Shown: positions 44,568-53,458, counted from the stretch's first letter. The stretch: DNA of 64,000 nucleotides from Variovorax sp. WDL1 (GCF_001541225.1 NZ_LMTS01000026.1:46635-110634); one strand, 5' to 3'. Translations and numbers: made by a program. Notes: generated from the letters alone by a model not told the origin.

Positions 44568-45431
44568 TCAGCCGAACATCTTCGACATGCGGTCTGCAAA
44601 GACCACACGCGCAGCGACGACCTTGCCGAGTTGCGGCTCAGTGACGACCGACAGGGGGTAAGTGCCGTCGCCGTCGAACGTGCGCGTGACAAATCCGATG
44701 GCGCCAGGAACCTGGCCCATGGGGTAAGGGTTCTTGTGCTCCCAAGAATCCGCCAGGCACTCCGTCGCGTCGGTACAGCGGCTGTAAAAGGTGCCTTCCT
44801 CGTACGCGAACTCTTCGGGTGCCGTAGGGTAGCGGGCTCCGTCAAAGAATCCGACCTGTCCGCTGTCGACGCCGATGGCTGCGCACTGATGAAAGAGCGC
44901 TTTGTCGGCAGCCTGCGCCTCGAAGTCTTCGTGCATCACGGTGATTTCAGCGCAGCAGAAGCCGTTGAAGCCGTCTCGAAACACGACGCGCGCCTTCCAG
45001 GCTCCATCCACGGCACCAAGGGAGGTGCCGTCAGACGCTTTCTTGTAGCAGGGGTCGCTCACATGCATCCGTGTGTCGGAGAGCATGAAGCCCCCAACAT
45101 CGCGCACGAACTCGTCTTGGAGGGGAATGGAGCGGGGGCGGTCGTACTCGACGCCTGCGACCTCGAACACCAGCTTGTCCGGCTCGCCTTCCTTTGCCTC
45201 GACCTTCGCGAAGTAGTCGAAAGTATGCTGAACGCCACGCAGGAAGTGGCGCCAGCTGGTGAACGGAATCTCGAACGTCGTCGCCTCGGTCTCCGAAATC
45301 AGGAGCCAGGGGTCTTCCAGCACCATGACCGGGTAGCCGCCGTTCAAGGCGTTGTGCAATGGCGAGAACTTCGCCACGGGAGGAATCGTCAGGTGTACCT
45401 GCGCTTCGTTGAACTCAATCTTGATTTTCAC
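44568..45431 (-). CDS. Protein of unknown function
   Basis: This 287-residue soluble protein contains HVSDPCYKKASDGTSLGAVD, a DSGQVGFFDGARY segment and several cysteines. The SDPCY and DSGQVGFFD motifs recall DUF4241-type proteins, but the match is by eye only. The start is a GTG at 45431, after AACAAGGATA. The leader GCAGGAAA is shared with the genes at 47568 and 50357. Confidence 0.55.
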   Translation of the reverse strand: MKIKIEFNEAQVHLTIPPVAKFSPLHNALNGGYPVMVLEDPWLLISETEATTFEIPFTSWRHFLRGVQHTFDYFAKVEAKEGEPDKLVFEVAGVEYDRPRSIPLQDEFVRDVGGFMLSDTRMHVSDPCYKKASDGTSLGAVDGAWKARVVFRDGFNGFCCAEITVMHEDFEAQAADKALFHQCAAIGVDSGQVGFFDGARYPTAPEEFAYEEGTFYSRCTDATECLADSWEHKNPYPMGQVPGAIGFVTRTFDGDGTYPLSVVTEPQLGKVVAARVVFADRMSKMFG

Positions 45432-45506
45432 GGGCTATCCTTGTTAAATTTCCTGCATCCTGTAGGTACAGCAAGGTTCCTTGCCCCCAGCGCGCTAAAA
45501 GGAAAA

Positions 45507-45532
45507 GTCCCTGAACTGCGAAGCTCAGGGAC
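45507..45532. terminator. Terminator
   Basis: GTCCCTGA and TCAGGGAC form a perfect 8-bp stem. The A-rich left flank becomes U-rich in the transcript of the minus-strand gene ending at 45547. Confidence 0.65.
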
Positions 45533-45546
45533 CGGGGAAGATGGTT

Positions 45547-45999
45547 TCAGTAGGCGCGGCGGCGACCGCGCTGTGCGTGCTGCCGGTACCAGGGCTTGTT
45601 CTCGGCTTCGGGGGCGTAGAGTTCCAGGCGCGGCACTTCGATGGCTTTGATGGCCTCTGCCAATTGGCGTTGAACCAGAAAGGCGTCGTCGACCACAAGG
45701 GTGCGGCAGCGCGTGCGCGGGGCGCCGGCAAGGACGGAGATGTGCGCCCCGTCTACGGAGCTGGCCTCGAGTGCCCGTCGAATCCGCTCGACGTGCGTTG
45801 AGTCGTGAAGGTCGCCGACGACCAAAACACGGATTTCACCGCGCTCCTGCGACGCGAGGGCCTGCGTAGCGTGTTCGACGATTTGGGTGTCCAGCGGTGC
45901 TGCCTGGTCCTTCAGGTGCAGGAAGCACCGGGAGGCGACGGAGGCGGCCGCGCTGGCATTGTCCAGCTCAACGACGATGGGGGCGTCCCGATTGGTCAT
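45547..45999 (-). CDS. Protein of unknown function
   Basis: The 150-residue product (ATG 45999, after TTAGGAAATCGC) starts MTNRDAPIVVELDNASAAAS. It shows a Rossmann-like alternation around GEIRVLVVGDLHDSTHVERI and ends in an arginine-rich tail. No family was recognised. It is divergent from the wHTH/nucleotidyltransferase-like gene. Confidence 0.55.
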   Translation of the reverse strand: MTNRDAPIVVELDNASAAASVASRCFLHLKDQAAPLDTQIVEHATQALASQERGEIRVLVVGDLHDSTHVERIRRALEASSVDGAHISVLAGAPRTRCRTLVVDDAFLVQRQLAEAIKAIEVPRLELYAPEAENKPWYRQHAQRGRRRAY

Positions 46000-46092
46000 G
46001 CGATTTCCTAAGGTGTCCAAACCAATGTGTAGCGACGGGCGCCCGGGCGTTCTTCATAATGCGGACCTTTGTTCTGAGCCCCGCCCCCTCTG

Positions 46093-46737
46093 ATGAGCGC
46101 CGCCGATTTCCTGCTGTCCCCTGGAGTTCAGAAGCTCCTGACCGTCCTTTACGCCCATCCGGGCCAACAGTTCTCCCCTCTTGAACTCGCCAAGACCTGC
46201 AAGCTCGACACCGACGAGCTGGAGGGCACGCTCGGCCACTTGCTTAGCAGCGGCGTGCTGACGAAGTGCAAGCCAGCGGAGGGCCAGGCCGAGCAAGTCA
46301 CGGCCAACGTCTCGTTCGTGTTTTACCAAGAGCTGCGCACCATCGCGCTGAAGTCATTCGCTGCAGCCGAGCCCCTTCGTGCGATGCTGCGCTCGAAGTT
46401 CAAAGAGTCGGTTCTTCGTGCTTTCATCCTGGGTGAGGCCGGCGCGGCCGGCACCCTCGAGCTCTTGATTGTTCACGGCAAAGTCGCACCCGACCAGGCC
46501 GCGCTGGCCGCGGCCTTGCAGAAAGTCGTGAAGGCCATCTCGCGCCAGTTGCAGGTTCACGTACTGTCGCACGGCGAATTCCGCGGCCTGGGACCGCGGG
46601 ACGCGCTCACGCGCAAGCTTGCCAGCAAATCCTCGTTCGAAATCGTCGCTCTTGGAGACACCAAGGCCGAAGTGCCGACCGAGCGGGTGAGCCTCCTCCG
46701 GAGGGCAACGAAGCGGCTCGCGTCACTCGCCGCGTAG
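46093..46737 (+). CDS. Winged-helix protein with a degenerate nucleotidyltransferase-like domain
   Basis: Residues 1-70 are a winged helix (KLLTVLYAHPGQQFSPLELA, then LEGTLGHLLSSGVL). Residues about 85-214 follow the layout of wHTH-MNT proteins, from EPLRAMLRSKF to FEIVALGD. The catalytic GSxxxGxxxxxSDxDL is replaced by LGEAGAAGTLELLIV, so enzyme activity is doubtful. A regulatory role is more likely. The next gene follows after 73 bases on the same strand; co-transcription is possible. Confidence 0.6.
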   Translation: MSAADFLLSPGVQKLLTVLYAHPGQQFSPLELAKTCKLDTDELEGTLGHLLSSGVLTKCKPAEGQAEQVTANVSFVFYQELRTIALKSFAAAEPLRAMLRSKFKESVLRAFILGEAGAAGTLELLIVHGKVAPDQAALAAALQKVVKAISRQLQVHVLSHGEFRGLGPRDALTRKLASKSSFEIVALGDTKAEVPTERVSLLRRATKRLASLAA

Positions 46738-46810
46738 CATCGCCCCGCATGCCGCCAGATTCAAGCCGCGTATCCCTTTCGGTCCCGCTCACAACCCTAG
46801 CCTCTACACA

Positions 46811-47515
46811 ATGCGCTCTTCGATAGCTCTTCCACACGCTCTCGTATCCGTCGTGTCCCAGTACGTAGCACAGGAGGAGCCGAGGCTACCTGTCACTTAC
46901 ACGTGGCAGTTTCGAGACGACACGCTGTTGAAGCACCTGGGTCTTCGGGTCGCCGGAAGCAACGCGTATACGCGGAATCTTGACCTGAAAAGCCAGCTGA
47001 CCCGTGAATGGAAGGCCAACCCGGGACAGCATGACGCCATCGGCGACTACTACGTGCGGGTGTGGGGCGGCATCAAGCGAAACCTTCCAGGCACCGTTCC
47101 CGCGTACGTCCAGACCATCGCAAAGGGGAAGGTGCCGGACTTCAAGGGCATCGCATCGTGGTCCAAGGTTGCAGCCGCCGCCGACCCCGAAGCGGCCGCC
47201 ATATTCGACGCGCGGGTGGCGGTCTCGCTGAACGCTCTCCAGGTGCTCGCCGGCCCGGCAAGAGGTTTGGCGTTCCCGGTTCTTGCCAGCCAAAACGGCG
47301 TCATCAAGCGGACCGGCCCTCAGCTCAAGGAGCACGGGTTGGCAGGCGGGTGGAGCCCGCTTGCGGAAAGCCAAGTGTTCCCGACCTATCTTGCCCTGCT
47401 GCAACATGCGGCTGCGGGGCTTAAGGGGCCGCTTGCTCTCGCGCGGGCCGAGATGGTGCTGTTTGCGATGGCTGAGGACCTCGCCACACGGGCGGAAGCG
47501 CAGCTTGGCCCTTGA
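46811..47515 (+). CDS. Protein of unknown function
   Basis: The 234-residue soluble protein (MRSSIALPHALVSVVSQYVA) has a C-terminal helical region with the segment IFDARVAVSLNALQVLAGPA. There is no signal peptide. It follows the wHTH/nucleotidyltransferase-like gene on the same strand and precedes another unknown gene by 52 bases. No family was recognised. Confidence 0.6.
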   Translation: MRSSIALPHALVSVVSQYVAQEEPRLPVTYTWQFRDDTLLKHLGLRVAGSNAYTRNLDLKSQLTREWKANPGQHDAIGDYYVRVWGGIKRNLPGTVPAYVQTIAKGKVPDFKGIASWSKVAAAADPEAAAIFDARVAVSLNALQVLAGPARGLAFPVLASQNGVIKRTGPQLKEHGLAGGWSPLAESQVFPTYLALLQHAAAGLKGPLALARAEMVLFAMAEDLATRAEAQLGP

Positions 47516-47536
47516 AGGGTCGTGCGGGGGCGAAGC

Positions 47537-47564
47537 TATACGGGGCAGGAAACACCAAAAGGAA
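47537..47564 (+). promoter_or_regulatory. Shared promoter/leader motif
   Basis: TATACG is followed by CAGGAAACACCAAAAGG. The element before the gene at 50357 has the same layout, and the one before 34337 is similar. Confidence 0.4.
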
Positions 47565-47567
47565 ACC

Positions 47568-48062
47568 ATGGCTGCAAGCATCACCGTCACATTCCCGCCC
47601 GAAGCGCGTATCGATGCCATCGGGGCGGCATTCGCGATATCGGCAGGCTCGCCTTTTCACCTCAGCGAAGCTGCGGGCGCGCGCTACCCCCGCGTGCCGA
47701 GCCTTCGCGTCAGCGTCCGTCCGGACTGCGTCGGGATGGCACACGTGGAGCTGCGTACTGGCACCGGCGACATCCTCGCGGCGTCGTACCACTTCGAGTT
47801 CGGCAAGAAGGGGGAACGCGGCATGCTGCTTCCGTTCGACGCACGTTGGCTTGCGCTGGCGCTGGCGGTTGTCGCTCAGCTCGGTGGGAGCGTCGCCGTG
47901 GACACCGCGGCCGGCGTATCCAAGGAAGTTCTGAGCGTCCCGACTCGCTGGCCCGAAGACCCAGAGGACGAAGGATTTGCCCAACTTCAGGAGCTGGTGC
48001 TTGCGATACCGCACATCTCAGCTGACGACATCGACCGGGCGGAGCCGCTTCTCCATCAATAG
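47568..48062 (+). CDS. Protein of unknown function
   Basis: ATG 47568 follows an AAAAGGAAACC site. The 164-residue product (MAASITVTFPPEARIDAIGA) is mostly beta-rich in the first 100 residues and helical at the end. It has no signal peptide. The upstream leader is shared with other genes here. A terminator follows at 48086. No family was recognised. Confidence 0.6.
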   Translation: MAASITVTFPPEARIDAIGAAFAISAGSPFHLSEAAGARYPRVPSLRVSVRPDCVGMAHVELRTGTGDILAASYHFEFGKKGERGMLLPFDARWLALALAVVAQLGGSVAVDTAAGVSKEVLSVPTRWPEDPEDEGFAQLQELVLAIPHISADDIDRAEPLLHQ

Positions 48063-48085
48063 GCCTCCTCCCGTCACTTCACGAG

Positions 48086-48113
48086 CCCGTCCTTGCGACG
48101 GGCTTTTTCTTGC
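48086..48113 (+). terminator. Rho-independent terminator
   Basis: GCCCGTC and GACGGGC enclose a short loop and are followed by TTTTT. Confidence 0.8.
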
Positions 48114-48252
48114 CTGGGTACCGCCAGCCGAAAGGGTAAAAGGGCGGACGGTACCGAGGGAGAAATGCACAAATCTATAGGCAGGGTCGGCACTTGTACC
48201 AGCCAGGCCAACCTCATTAGCAATAAATGCTTACAATGCCTCGGCACATTCA

Positions 48253-48876
48253 ATGAGCCCAATGTCCTCTTCAACATACAGCCAACCTTTAACGAGCTCG
48301 GACCAGAGCAAGATTTTCATCTTCGGTCTGCTGCTGGTGCCTAGCTTGTTTTTTGTCGGCATCATCCCGGTTCTCTTCCTCGCCTTCGGAGTCTGGATGC
48401 TAAAAAAGAACGCGGACTTCTCTCACATGGAGACTGCGGTTCGAAATTTCCGGGGCTACTGGTTTATCGTGTTCGCCGGCTGCGCGCTGTTCGCGGCGGG
48501 AAATGTGCTCAGGGTATGGGAAGGCAATCTGGACAAATGGGACCGCAGCTACGCCGTTGAATCGGCCTTTGCCTGGGGGGTCGCCGCGTCTATAGCGTTC
48601 GGCTACTTCACCCTCGTAAAGGTGCTCTTCCTGAATCCGATGCGAGGCCATGAGAGGTGGATTGAGGCCAACGGCATCTTCACTTCGAAGTCGAAGGCCG
48701 CCGTGCCAGCTGCCAAGCAGGCCGACGTGAATATCGTTCATGGGGGAGGGCTGTCGCCGTCCTACTCTGTCGCCGACGAGCTCATCAAGTGGAGCAAGCT
48801 AAAGGACGATGGCCACGTCACCCTCGACCAGTACAACGCCGCCAAAGACAAGCTCCTCGCCAGTCCGAACAGGTAG
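48253..48876 (+). CDS. Membrane protein with a C-terminal SHOCT domain
   Basis: The 207-residue product has about three transmembrane segments (IFIFGLLLVPSLFFVGIIPV at residues 21-40 and two more before residue 125). The last 35 residues (SVADELIKWSKLKDDGHVTL, DQYNAAKDKLL) are a short helical SHOCT domain, usually a scaffold for protein contacts. The function is unknown. ATG 48253 is followed by another in-frame ATG at 48262, so the exact start is uncertain. Confidence 0.75.
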   Translation: MSPMSSSTYSQPLTSSDQSKIFIFGLLLVPSLFFVGIIPVLFLAFGVWMLKKNADFSHMETAVRNFRGYWFIVFAGCALFAAGNVLRVWEGNLDKWDRSYAVESAFAWGVAASIAFGYFTLVKVLFLNPMRGHERWIEANGIFTSKSKAAVPAAKQADVNIVHGGGLSPSYSVADELIKWSKLKDDGHVTLDQYNAAKDKLLASPNR

Positions 48877-49081
48877 CCAAGTAACCAAATGGCCTTGGGC
48901 CGGGCCTACGGCGAGCTCTGTACCGCCGCGTGGGCCCCTGCGGCGGCGGCACGGCCTCAGCCAACTTCGCTAAAGGCCCTTACCCACCATCTTGCGCCGG
49001 TCTGCGTGGGGGAAAAATCCGCAAGCGTGGCGGCGTGACGTCTCTAGACGCCTCAGGACACTAACCTGAACGAAAGAGAAC

Positions 49082-49954
49082 ATGCCGCTGTATCGCGCCA
49101 CCTTCGAACGAACAAACTGGGGCTTTCGGCCCCCACTGAAGCAGTCCTCCGACGTGCTGCTGCAAACGGACATCCCCTACGATGATGACAACTTGGCCGC
49201 CTTCGAGGAGGCACTCTGGGTGGCCATGCGGGAGCAGAACCCTCACTGGTGCAACCCGGCGGGGCCGAAAGGTGCCGCAATGGGCTGGTCCAGCGTTATG
49301 GGCTCCGGCAAGGTCGAGCGGGTCGACGAGGATGCGCACATGGCGGTTGTCTGGCACATCCCTCAGAGCGCATGGCTCAAGGCGGATGGCGAGACCGCGA
49401 CGGTGGACGTCGACGAGGCCGGCCGCTTCTCATCTGCGCAAATCCTCGAGCTGCAGGCAAAGTACCCGGGCGAGCGCTATTCGATGGTCATGCCCAAGCT
49501 GCTGGCAGAAGTCTATCGCGGCCCGGCGCCGAAGGATGGTTGCGGAGGCTGGGAGCTCCAGGTCCGCTTCGATGAGTTAGTCGTCTGGGGATGCGGTCCT
49601 CGCCGCCCGGATGGACGCGGGGCCTTCGAGACGGTGACGCTGGCCAAAACCGGCGGGGGTTTGCTCTCCATGGAGTTCAAGCTGCCGGAAGCCACCGAAT
49701 ACCGTCCGGACCCTCAGGTGTACGAGCGCAAGAGCTCATGGGCTTGGCGCTTCATCCATGGAGGTGTGGGCTTCGGTGAACCCTGGAATCTCGCCGAGGG
49801 CCCTGAAGAGGCGGTCACCGCCGCACGGGAGATTGGCGTCAAGGAGATGCGCCGTGACGGTCACCACTATTGTTGGATGTTCCTGGCCTCAAAGCACGCC
49901 GTGAACCTCAAGGACACTCGCTCGGGCCCTGCGCCCACCTGTATCTTCGACTGA
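49082..49954 (+). CDS. Protein of unknown function
   Basis: The 290-residue soluble protein (MPLYRATFERTNWGFRPPLK) contains tryptophan-rich, mixed beta segments, such as GCGGWELQVRFDELVVWGCG and SSWAWRFIHGGVGFGEPWNL. It begins at ATG 49082 just after ACGAAAGAGAAC. There is no signal peptide. It is monocistronic with its own terminator. No family was recognised. Confidence 0.6.
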   Translation: MPLYRATFERTNWGFRPPLKQSSDVLLQTDIPYDDDNLAAFEEALWVAMREQNPHWCNPAGPKGAAMGWSSVMGSGKVERVDEDAHMAVVWHIPQSAWLKADGETATVDVDEAGRFSSAQILELQAKYPGERYSMVMPKLLAEVYRGPAPKDGCGGWELQVRFDELVVWGCGPRRPDGRGAFETVTLAKTGGGLLSMEFKLPEATEYRPDPQVYERKSSWAWRFIHGGVGFGEPWNLAEGPEEAVTAAREIGVKEMRRDGHHYCWMFLASKHAVNLKDTRSGPAPTCIFD

Positions 49955-49965
49955 AGTTATTCCCT

Positions 49966-49996
49966 GCGCCAGCCCTCACCGGCTGGCGCCTTTTTT
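49966..49996 (+). terminator. Rho-independent terminator
   Basis: GCGCCAGCC and GGCTGGCGC enclose CTCACC and are followed by CTTTTTT. Confidence 0.85.
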
Positions 49997-50052
49997 CGTC
50001 CCCACGGACGTGAAAAAGACCTCCGGAGAGGTCTTGGAATGAGGCAAGCAGG

Positions 50053-50256
50053 CTATGTCGGCAGCAGATTCTGCGGGTTGGCTGCATAGCGTTTGCGAAT
50101 CTCAGCCATCGTGAGATGGGAGAAGTCGGGGTATTCGAAGCCTGGGAACAGCACGGCGAGCGCTGCCTGCAGCATGCCGTCGTCGTCGTAGATGTCGGAC
50201 AGGCGTTCCGAATTGGCAAAGCGGGCCAGGTAGGCTTCCGCGCGCAGGATATTCAT
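50053..50256 (-). CDS. Small protein of unknown function
   Basis: ATG 50256 lies five bases after a GGAGAGAC site and gives a 67-residue protein with AEAYLARFANSERLSDIYDD and HLTMAEIRKRYAANPQNLLP. It is predicted helical and is likely real because of its ribosome-binding site. The role is unknown. Confidence 0.6.
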   Translation of the reverse strand: MNILRAEAYLARFANSERLSDIYDDDGMLQAALAVLFPGFEYPDFSHLTMAEIRKRYAANPQNLLPT

Positions 50257-50322
50257 TTGAAGTCTCTCCAGTGTGGTCCTGCTTCCGTGTAGCCAATGCC
50301 TAGGGCCCCGACGTGCGCCAGC

Positions 50323-50350
50323 TATACGAAAGCAGGAAATACAAAAGGAG
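50323..50350 (+). promoter_or_regulatory. Shared promoter/leader motif
   Basis: TATACGAAAGCAGGAAATAC precedes AAAAGGAG and the ATG at 50357. The layout matches the element before 47568. Confidence 0.4.
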
Positions 50351-50356
50351 CTCTTC

Positions 50357-50728
50357 ATGACCCCAACGGAATATCGCAACGAACGTCGCCGGCTTTCGGC
50401 CTCCCTCAACCGCCTGCTGCGCGCCCACCTCATCGAGACCGGGTTCCGGGAAGGCCCCATCGGCCGCAGCAAGCCGGTGAAGGCCTGGGTTCCGCGCGGC
50501 AAAGGCTCGCCTGGCTTGGCGAGCTTCCAGACATTCGTCCTCCGCGGCGGCTTTGTCGTCAAGGAGTTCATGGGCTTCGTGCAGGGCGGCGTGATTGTCG
50601 ACTGCGCCAACGGAGGCCTTTCAACGCTCGACTTCGGCGACATGCCCCTGGAAGACCTGTTCAGGCTCAACGTCTGGGCGGAGCGCCAGTTCGCACCAGC
50701 ACCCGGACACGTCAGAAAGCGCGCATAG
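50357..50728 (+). CDS. Small protein of unknown function
   Basis: ATG 50357 follows an AAGGAG site. The 123-residue product starts with a basic helix (YRNERRRLSASLNRLLRAHL) and continues with a beta-rich region (FQTFVLRGGFVVKEFMGFVQ). A nucleic-acid-binding role is possible but not shown. It is preceded by a leader motif shared with other genes and followed by a strong terminator. Confidence 0.6.
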   Translation: MTPTEYRNERRRLSASLNRLLRAHLIETGFREGPIGRSKPVKAWVPRGKGSPGLASFQTFVLRGGFVVKEFMGFVQGGVIVDCANGGLSTLDFGDMPLEDLFRLNVWAERQFAPAPGHVRKRA

Positions 50729-50748
50729 CCGGCGTCTGCCATCATTCA

Positions 50749-50775
50749 GCGAGACCCCTCGGGTCTCGCTTTTCC
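50749..50775 (+). terminator. Rho-independent terminator
   Basis: AGCGAGACC and GGTCTCGCT pair around a short loop and are followed by TTTT. Confidence 0.8.
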
Positions 50776-50839
50776 TTGGTGGCAATCAACCTATAACGCA
50801 ACCTCTCCGGTTGCTCTATAGACCCACAGAGAGCGGTTG

Positions 50840-50848
50840 TGTTATAAT
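50840..50848 (+). promoter_or_regulatory. Extended -10 promoter
   Basis: TGTTATAAT is a consensus extended -10 element. It lies 163 bases before the ATG at 51011, so a leader transcript of about 150 bases is expected. Confidence 0.5.
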
Positions 50849-51010
50849 GGAAAACCCGTAGGCAACGGCGCCGTCAGGTGCATTGTAGCTACCACGGAGA
50901 CGCACTGTTTCGATTATAGGGCTACTAAATCCCCGGGTAAGTACCTATAAGATTTGCAGACCTATACAAACGGACCTTTCCTAAAACCTATCCACCTACC
51001 GGAATCCCTC

Positions 51011-51343
51011 ATGAAGAAGTCTCTCCTCGCCCTCGCCGCTATCGCCGCCTTCGGTCTTTCGCTGGGCGTCCACGCCGAAACCTACGACGGCGTGCATGTG
51101 TCCGCCTCGAGCAAGAACCGCGCTGAAGTGAACATCGAAGCCGTCGTTGAAGCCAAGTCCATCGACCTGGCTGCCGAGCCCGGCCGCGGCGTGCTGACCG
51201 TCGCATCGGTTGCCAGCAAGGAAGCCGTGCGCGCCCAGGCCGTGGCCGCCGCTCACGCTCCGGACCAGAATGTGAAGCCCAGCTCGCGTGTGAACAGTAA
51301 GGTCGTCTCGACCTTCAACCATACGAACATCGCGTCGAAGTAA
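51011..51343 (+). CDS. Small secreted protein
   Basis: The 110-residue product has a clean signal peptide (MKKSLLALAAIAAFGLSLGV, then HAET). The mature part is alanine- and valine-rich and lacks cysteines. It follows a strong extended -10 element by a long leader and is followed by a long hairpin, so it is probably highly expressed as a single gene. It looks like the small periplasmic proteins common in Burkholderiales, without a specific match. Confidence 0.7.
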   Translation: MKKSLLALAAIAAFGLSLGVHAETYDGVHVSASSKNRAEVNIEAVVEAKSIDLAAEPGRGVLTVASVASKEAVRAQAVAAAHAPDQNVKPSSRVNSKVVSTFNHTNIASK

Positions 51344-51373
51344 TCGGCAGCGGCATAGCTCGCACCGCAGCCA

Positions 51374-51412
51374 GGGGCCGACCCGCGCACTTGCGCCGGT
51401 CGGCCCCTTCTG
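51374..51412 (+). terminator. Terminator hairpin
   Basis: GGGGCCGACC and GGTCGGCCCC form a 10-bp stem across a 14-base loop, after the small secreted protein gene. Confidence 0.55.
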
Positions 51413-51453
51413 CATCTGATTTTCTTAGAGGCCAACCCAGCACCCTGCATTAG

Positions 51454-52404
51454 CTAACGAAGGGTGATGCCGGCCTCGTGCTTCATGTACTCCACTTTGA
51501 AGACGTTCCGAGACTCCTTTCCACTGGGCCAAGTAGCGTGATAGCGGTATGTGCCTATCAATAGCGCGGAAGGCTGGACGAGGATACTCCAGCCTGCACA
51601 TTTGTCAGGGTTCCAAGGGTCGGCGTTCCGCGCCCTGCAGACCTGCCAATCAAAGTCACTGATGAGGCGAATGCTTGCGCCCGGCGGGTCCGAGGTAACC
51701 TGGTAATCTGAACCCCCCGCAGCTAGGCAGCCGTAATGAAATGCATAGATAGGAAGCTCGCGTTGCTCTCCGGGAGGAAGCGAATTTAGATGCCCCGCCC
51801 AGCGCAAAGCAAAAGTCCTCTCGAGCGCCAGCCATTGCCTCCGCGCAAATCGGCGGTCGTCACTCGTATACAGTATTGTCAGGCCCGCATCGGTATGCAA
51901 CGTTGGTTGCTGCTGCAGGCGGCGCTCGATGTTCTCGAGCACTAATGCCTCCAGGGCGGTTAGCACAGGCTCGAAGACATTCTCAGGAAACCTGGCACTG
52001 CGGACCACTTCGCGCCGCTCTGCGATGTCCAAGATGCTAACTTCGGTCCAGGTCCAAACGCCCGGATGGATTACGGAGAAGCAGTAGGGCTGTTGGTCCT
52101 TCAGCGCGCACTTCGCATAGCTTTCGACGGACAAGTACTCTTCGTCATCCCCGACCGCCGCTATCGTGGTCGCTCTAAGCGCTTGGTTGGGTCCGGGCAA
52201 AGGTTGACCCGCGTACTCGCACACGGACTGTGAATGAAAGCTGCGAATGGGCCCCTGCGGCATAGCCGTGCGCTCGATAACACGGTAGAGCTTCACCGTG
52301 TCATCAGCCTCGGAACGGCCACCAACGTCTGCGAGAGACGGGAGGGGCAGAAGTGCCAAAACGAGCGTGCACGCCAGTGGCCCTCTGCTTCGGCATGAAT
52401 CCAT
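51454..52404 (-). CDS. Secreted protein of unknown function
   Basis: The same frame extends upstream to 52989, but that part overlaps the alpha/beta hydrolase gene out of frame. The real start is ATG 52404 after GGAGGTG. The 316-residue product has a signal peptide (MDSCRSRGPLACTLVLALLP, cleavage near SLAD). It contains cysteines (VCEYA, KCALK, PYCFS, YGCLA, QVCRA, KCAGW) that fit periplasmic folding. A segment with SDPPGASIRLISD looks like a PEGA-type beta repeat near the C-terminus. The function is unknown. Confidence 0.65.
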   Translation of the reverse strand: MDSCRSRGPLACTLVLALLPLPSLADVGGRSEADDTVKLYRVIERTAMPQGPIRSFHSQSVCEYAGQPLPGPNQALRATTIAAVGDDEEYLSVESYAKCALKDQQPYCFSVIHPGVWTWTEVSILDIAERREVVRSARFPENVFEPVLTALEALVLENIERRLQQQPTLHTDAGLTILYTSDDRRFARRQWLALERTFALRWAGHLNSLPPGEQRELPIYAFHYGCLAAGGSDYQVTSDPPGASIRLISDFDWQVCRARNADPWNPDKCAGWSILVQPSALLIGTYRYHATWPSGKESRNVFKVEYMKHEAGITLR

Positions 52405-52531
52405 GGCACACCTCCGTCGATTGCGACGCGTGTAACGAGTAATTTTGAGCCGAGAACTCGGCGGTTGCAAGGCAGTAGCTCCCCGTTCAGCGCCGCGACA
52501 CGTACTCCGCCGATTGTCCGCATACAAAAAA

Positions 52532-52556
52532 TTGGCCCACCGTTTCCGGGGGCCAA
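52532..52556. terminator. Terminator
   Basis: TTGGCCC and GGGCCAA pair imperfectly around the loop, with an A run on the left that becomes a U run for the minus-strand hydrolase gene ending at 52586. Confidence 0.6.
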
Positions 52557-52585
52557 TCAAATGAGGACAAGCTTGAGAGTAAGGC

Positions 52586-53308
52586 CTAAACCGTAGCGGC
52601 CGCAGCCTTTTCAGCCATGGGCAGGGGCAGCACCTCGAGCACCTCGCGCCAGAGCTGCGACCATTGCGGCCAGGCATGGCCCCCTGGTGTCGTGAACACA
52701 CGGCCTTCCGGCAGCGCGTCCGCGAGCACCCGATGGTTGCTTGCAAAGCGGTCGTCCAAGCCGTAGCCGAGATACACCGGAGGCAGGCCGCTGGAAGCGT
52801 CTGCTTGGGTGTACCGCTTGAGCAATGGCCACAGCTTGCGGTCGACTTCCTGGTCAGGTGGAGGCCCTTCGGGCACTTGCCAGCTCCGCAGGCCACCGGC
52901 GGCTTGGATTGCCGCGGCGATAGGGCGCCGGCCGAGGTACGGGGCAATCGTGACGATGCCGTCGACCGCGCCCGGGTAGGCCAGTTCATGAATCAGCGCG
53001 CCAAAGCCTCCGATGGAGACACCGACGAGCCAGATGGACTTGTAGCCTGCCTCGCGCTGCGGCCGGATGACGTCCAGATGCAGCCTCTCGACGAAGCTCT
53101 GGTCGTAGTAGAACGCGACGTTGGCGTCCACCAGGAGGGCATCGACCGCGAGGTTCCGCTCCTTGACAGCAGCGATGATGCCTTGGCGTTCGAACTCCTC
53201 CGGCGGGAGGAACGCGCCCGGCAGGAAGACGAGAAGCGTGTCGGAAAGCGTGGTCGCACCTTTGGCAAGCGCTGTGTGCGCGAACCTGCACTGGAGGGTG
53301 TGGGTCAT
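52586..53308 (-). CDS. Alpha/beta hydrolase
   Basis: The 240-residue protein (ATG 53308, after an AAGGACTCCC site) has the nucleophile elbow GVSIGGFGAL at about residue 94, giving a serine as nucleophile. The catalytic Asp is probably in YGLDDRFASNHRVL and the His in TPGGHAWPQWSQLW. It is likely an esterase or lipase of unknown substrate. There is no signal peptide. A longer start at 53356 is less likely. Confidence 0.8.
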   Translation of the reverse strand: MTHTLQCRFAHTALAKGATTLSDTLLVFLPGAFLPPEEFERQGIIAAVKERNLAVDALLVDANVAFYYDQSFVERLHLDVIRPQREAGYKSIWLVGVSIGGFGALIHELAYPGAVDGIVTIAPYLGRRPIAAAIQAAGGLRSWQVPEGPPPDQEVDRKLWPLLKRYTQADASSGLPPVYLGYGLDDRFASNHRVLADALPEGRVFTTPGGHAWPQWSQLWREVLEVLPLPMAEKAAAATV

Positions 53309-53458
53309 GGGAGTCCTTGGATGCGCCTGCGGGTGCTGGCGCCTGAGGTTGAACAAGAGGTCTTCTTCCTGTAGCGAGTGCCCCCGCTCGGCTCCGGTGG
53401 CGCTCGACCTCGCCTCCCAGGAACGCTAAGATTTCGCACCACGACCAGGAGATATGGC

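Noticed and set aside
44631..45650. Plus-strand 339-codon open frame
   Set aside because: Antisense to the gene at 44568-45431, which has a good start and family-like motifs.
52405..52989. N-terminal extension of the secreted protein gene at 51454-52404
   Set aside because: It overlaps the alpha/beta hydrolase gene out of frame, and the signal peptide and ribosome-binding site mark the start at 52404.
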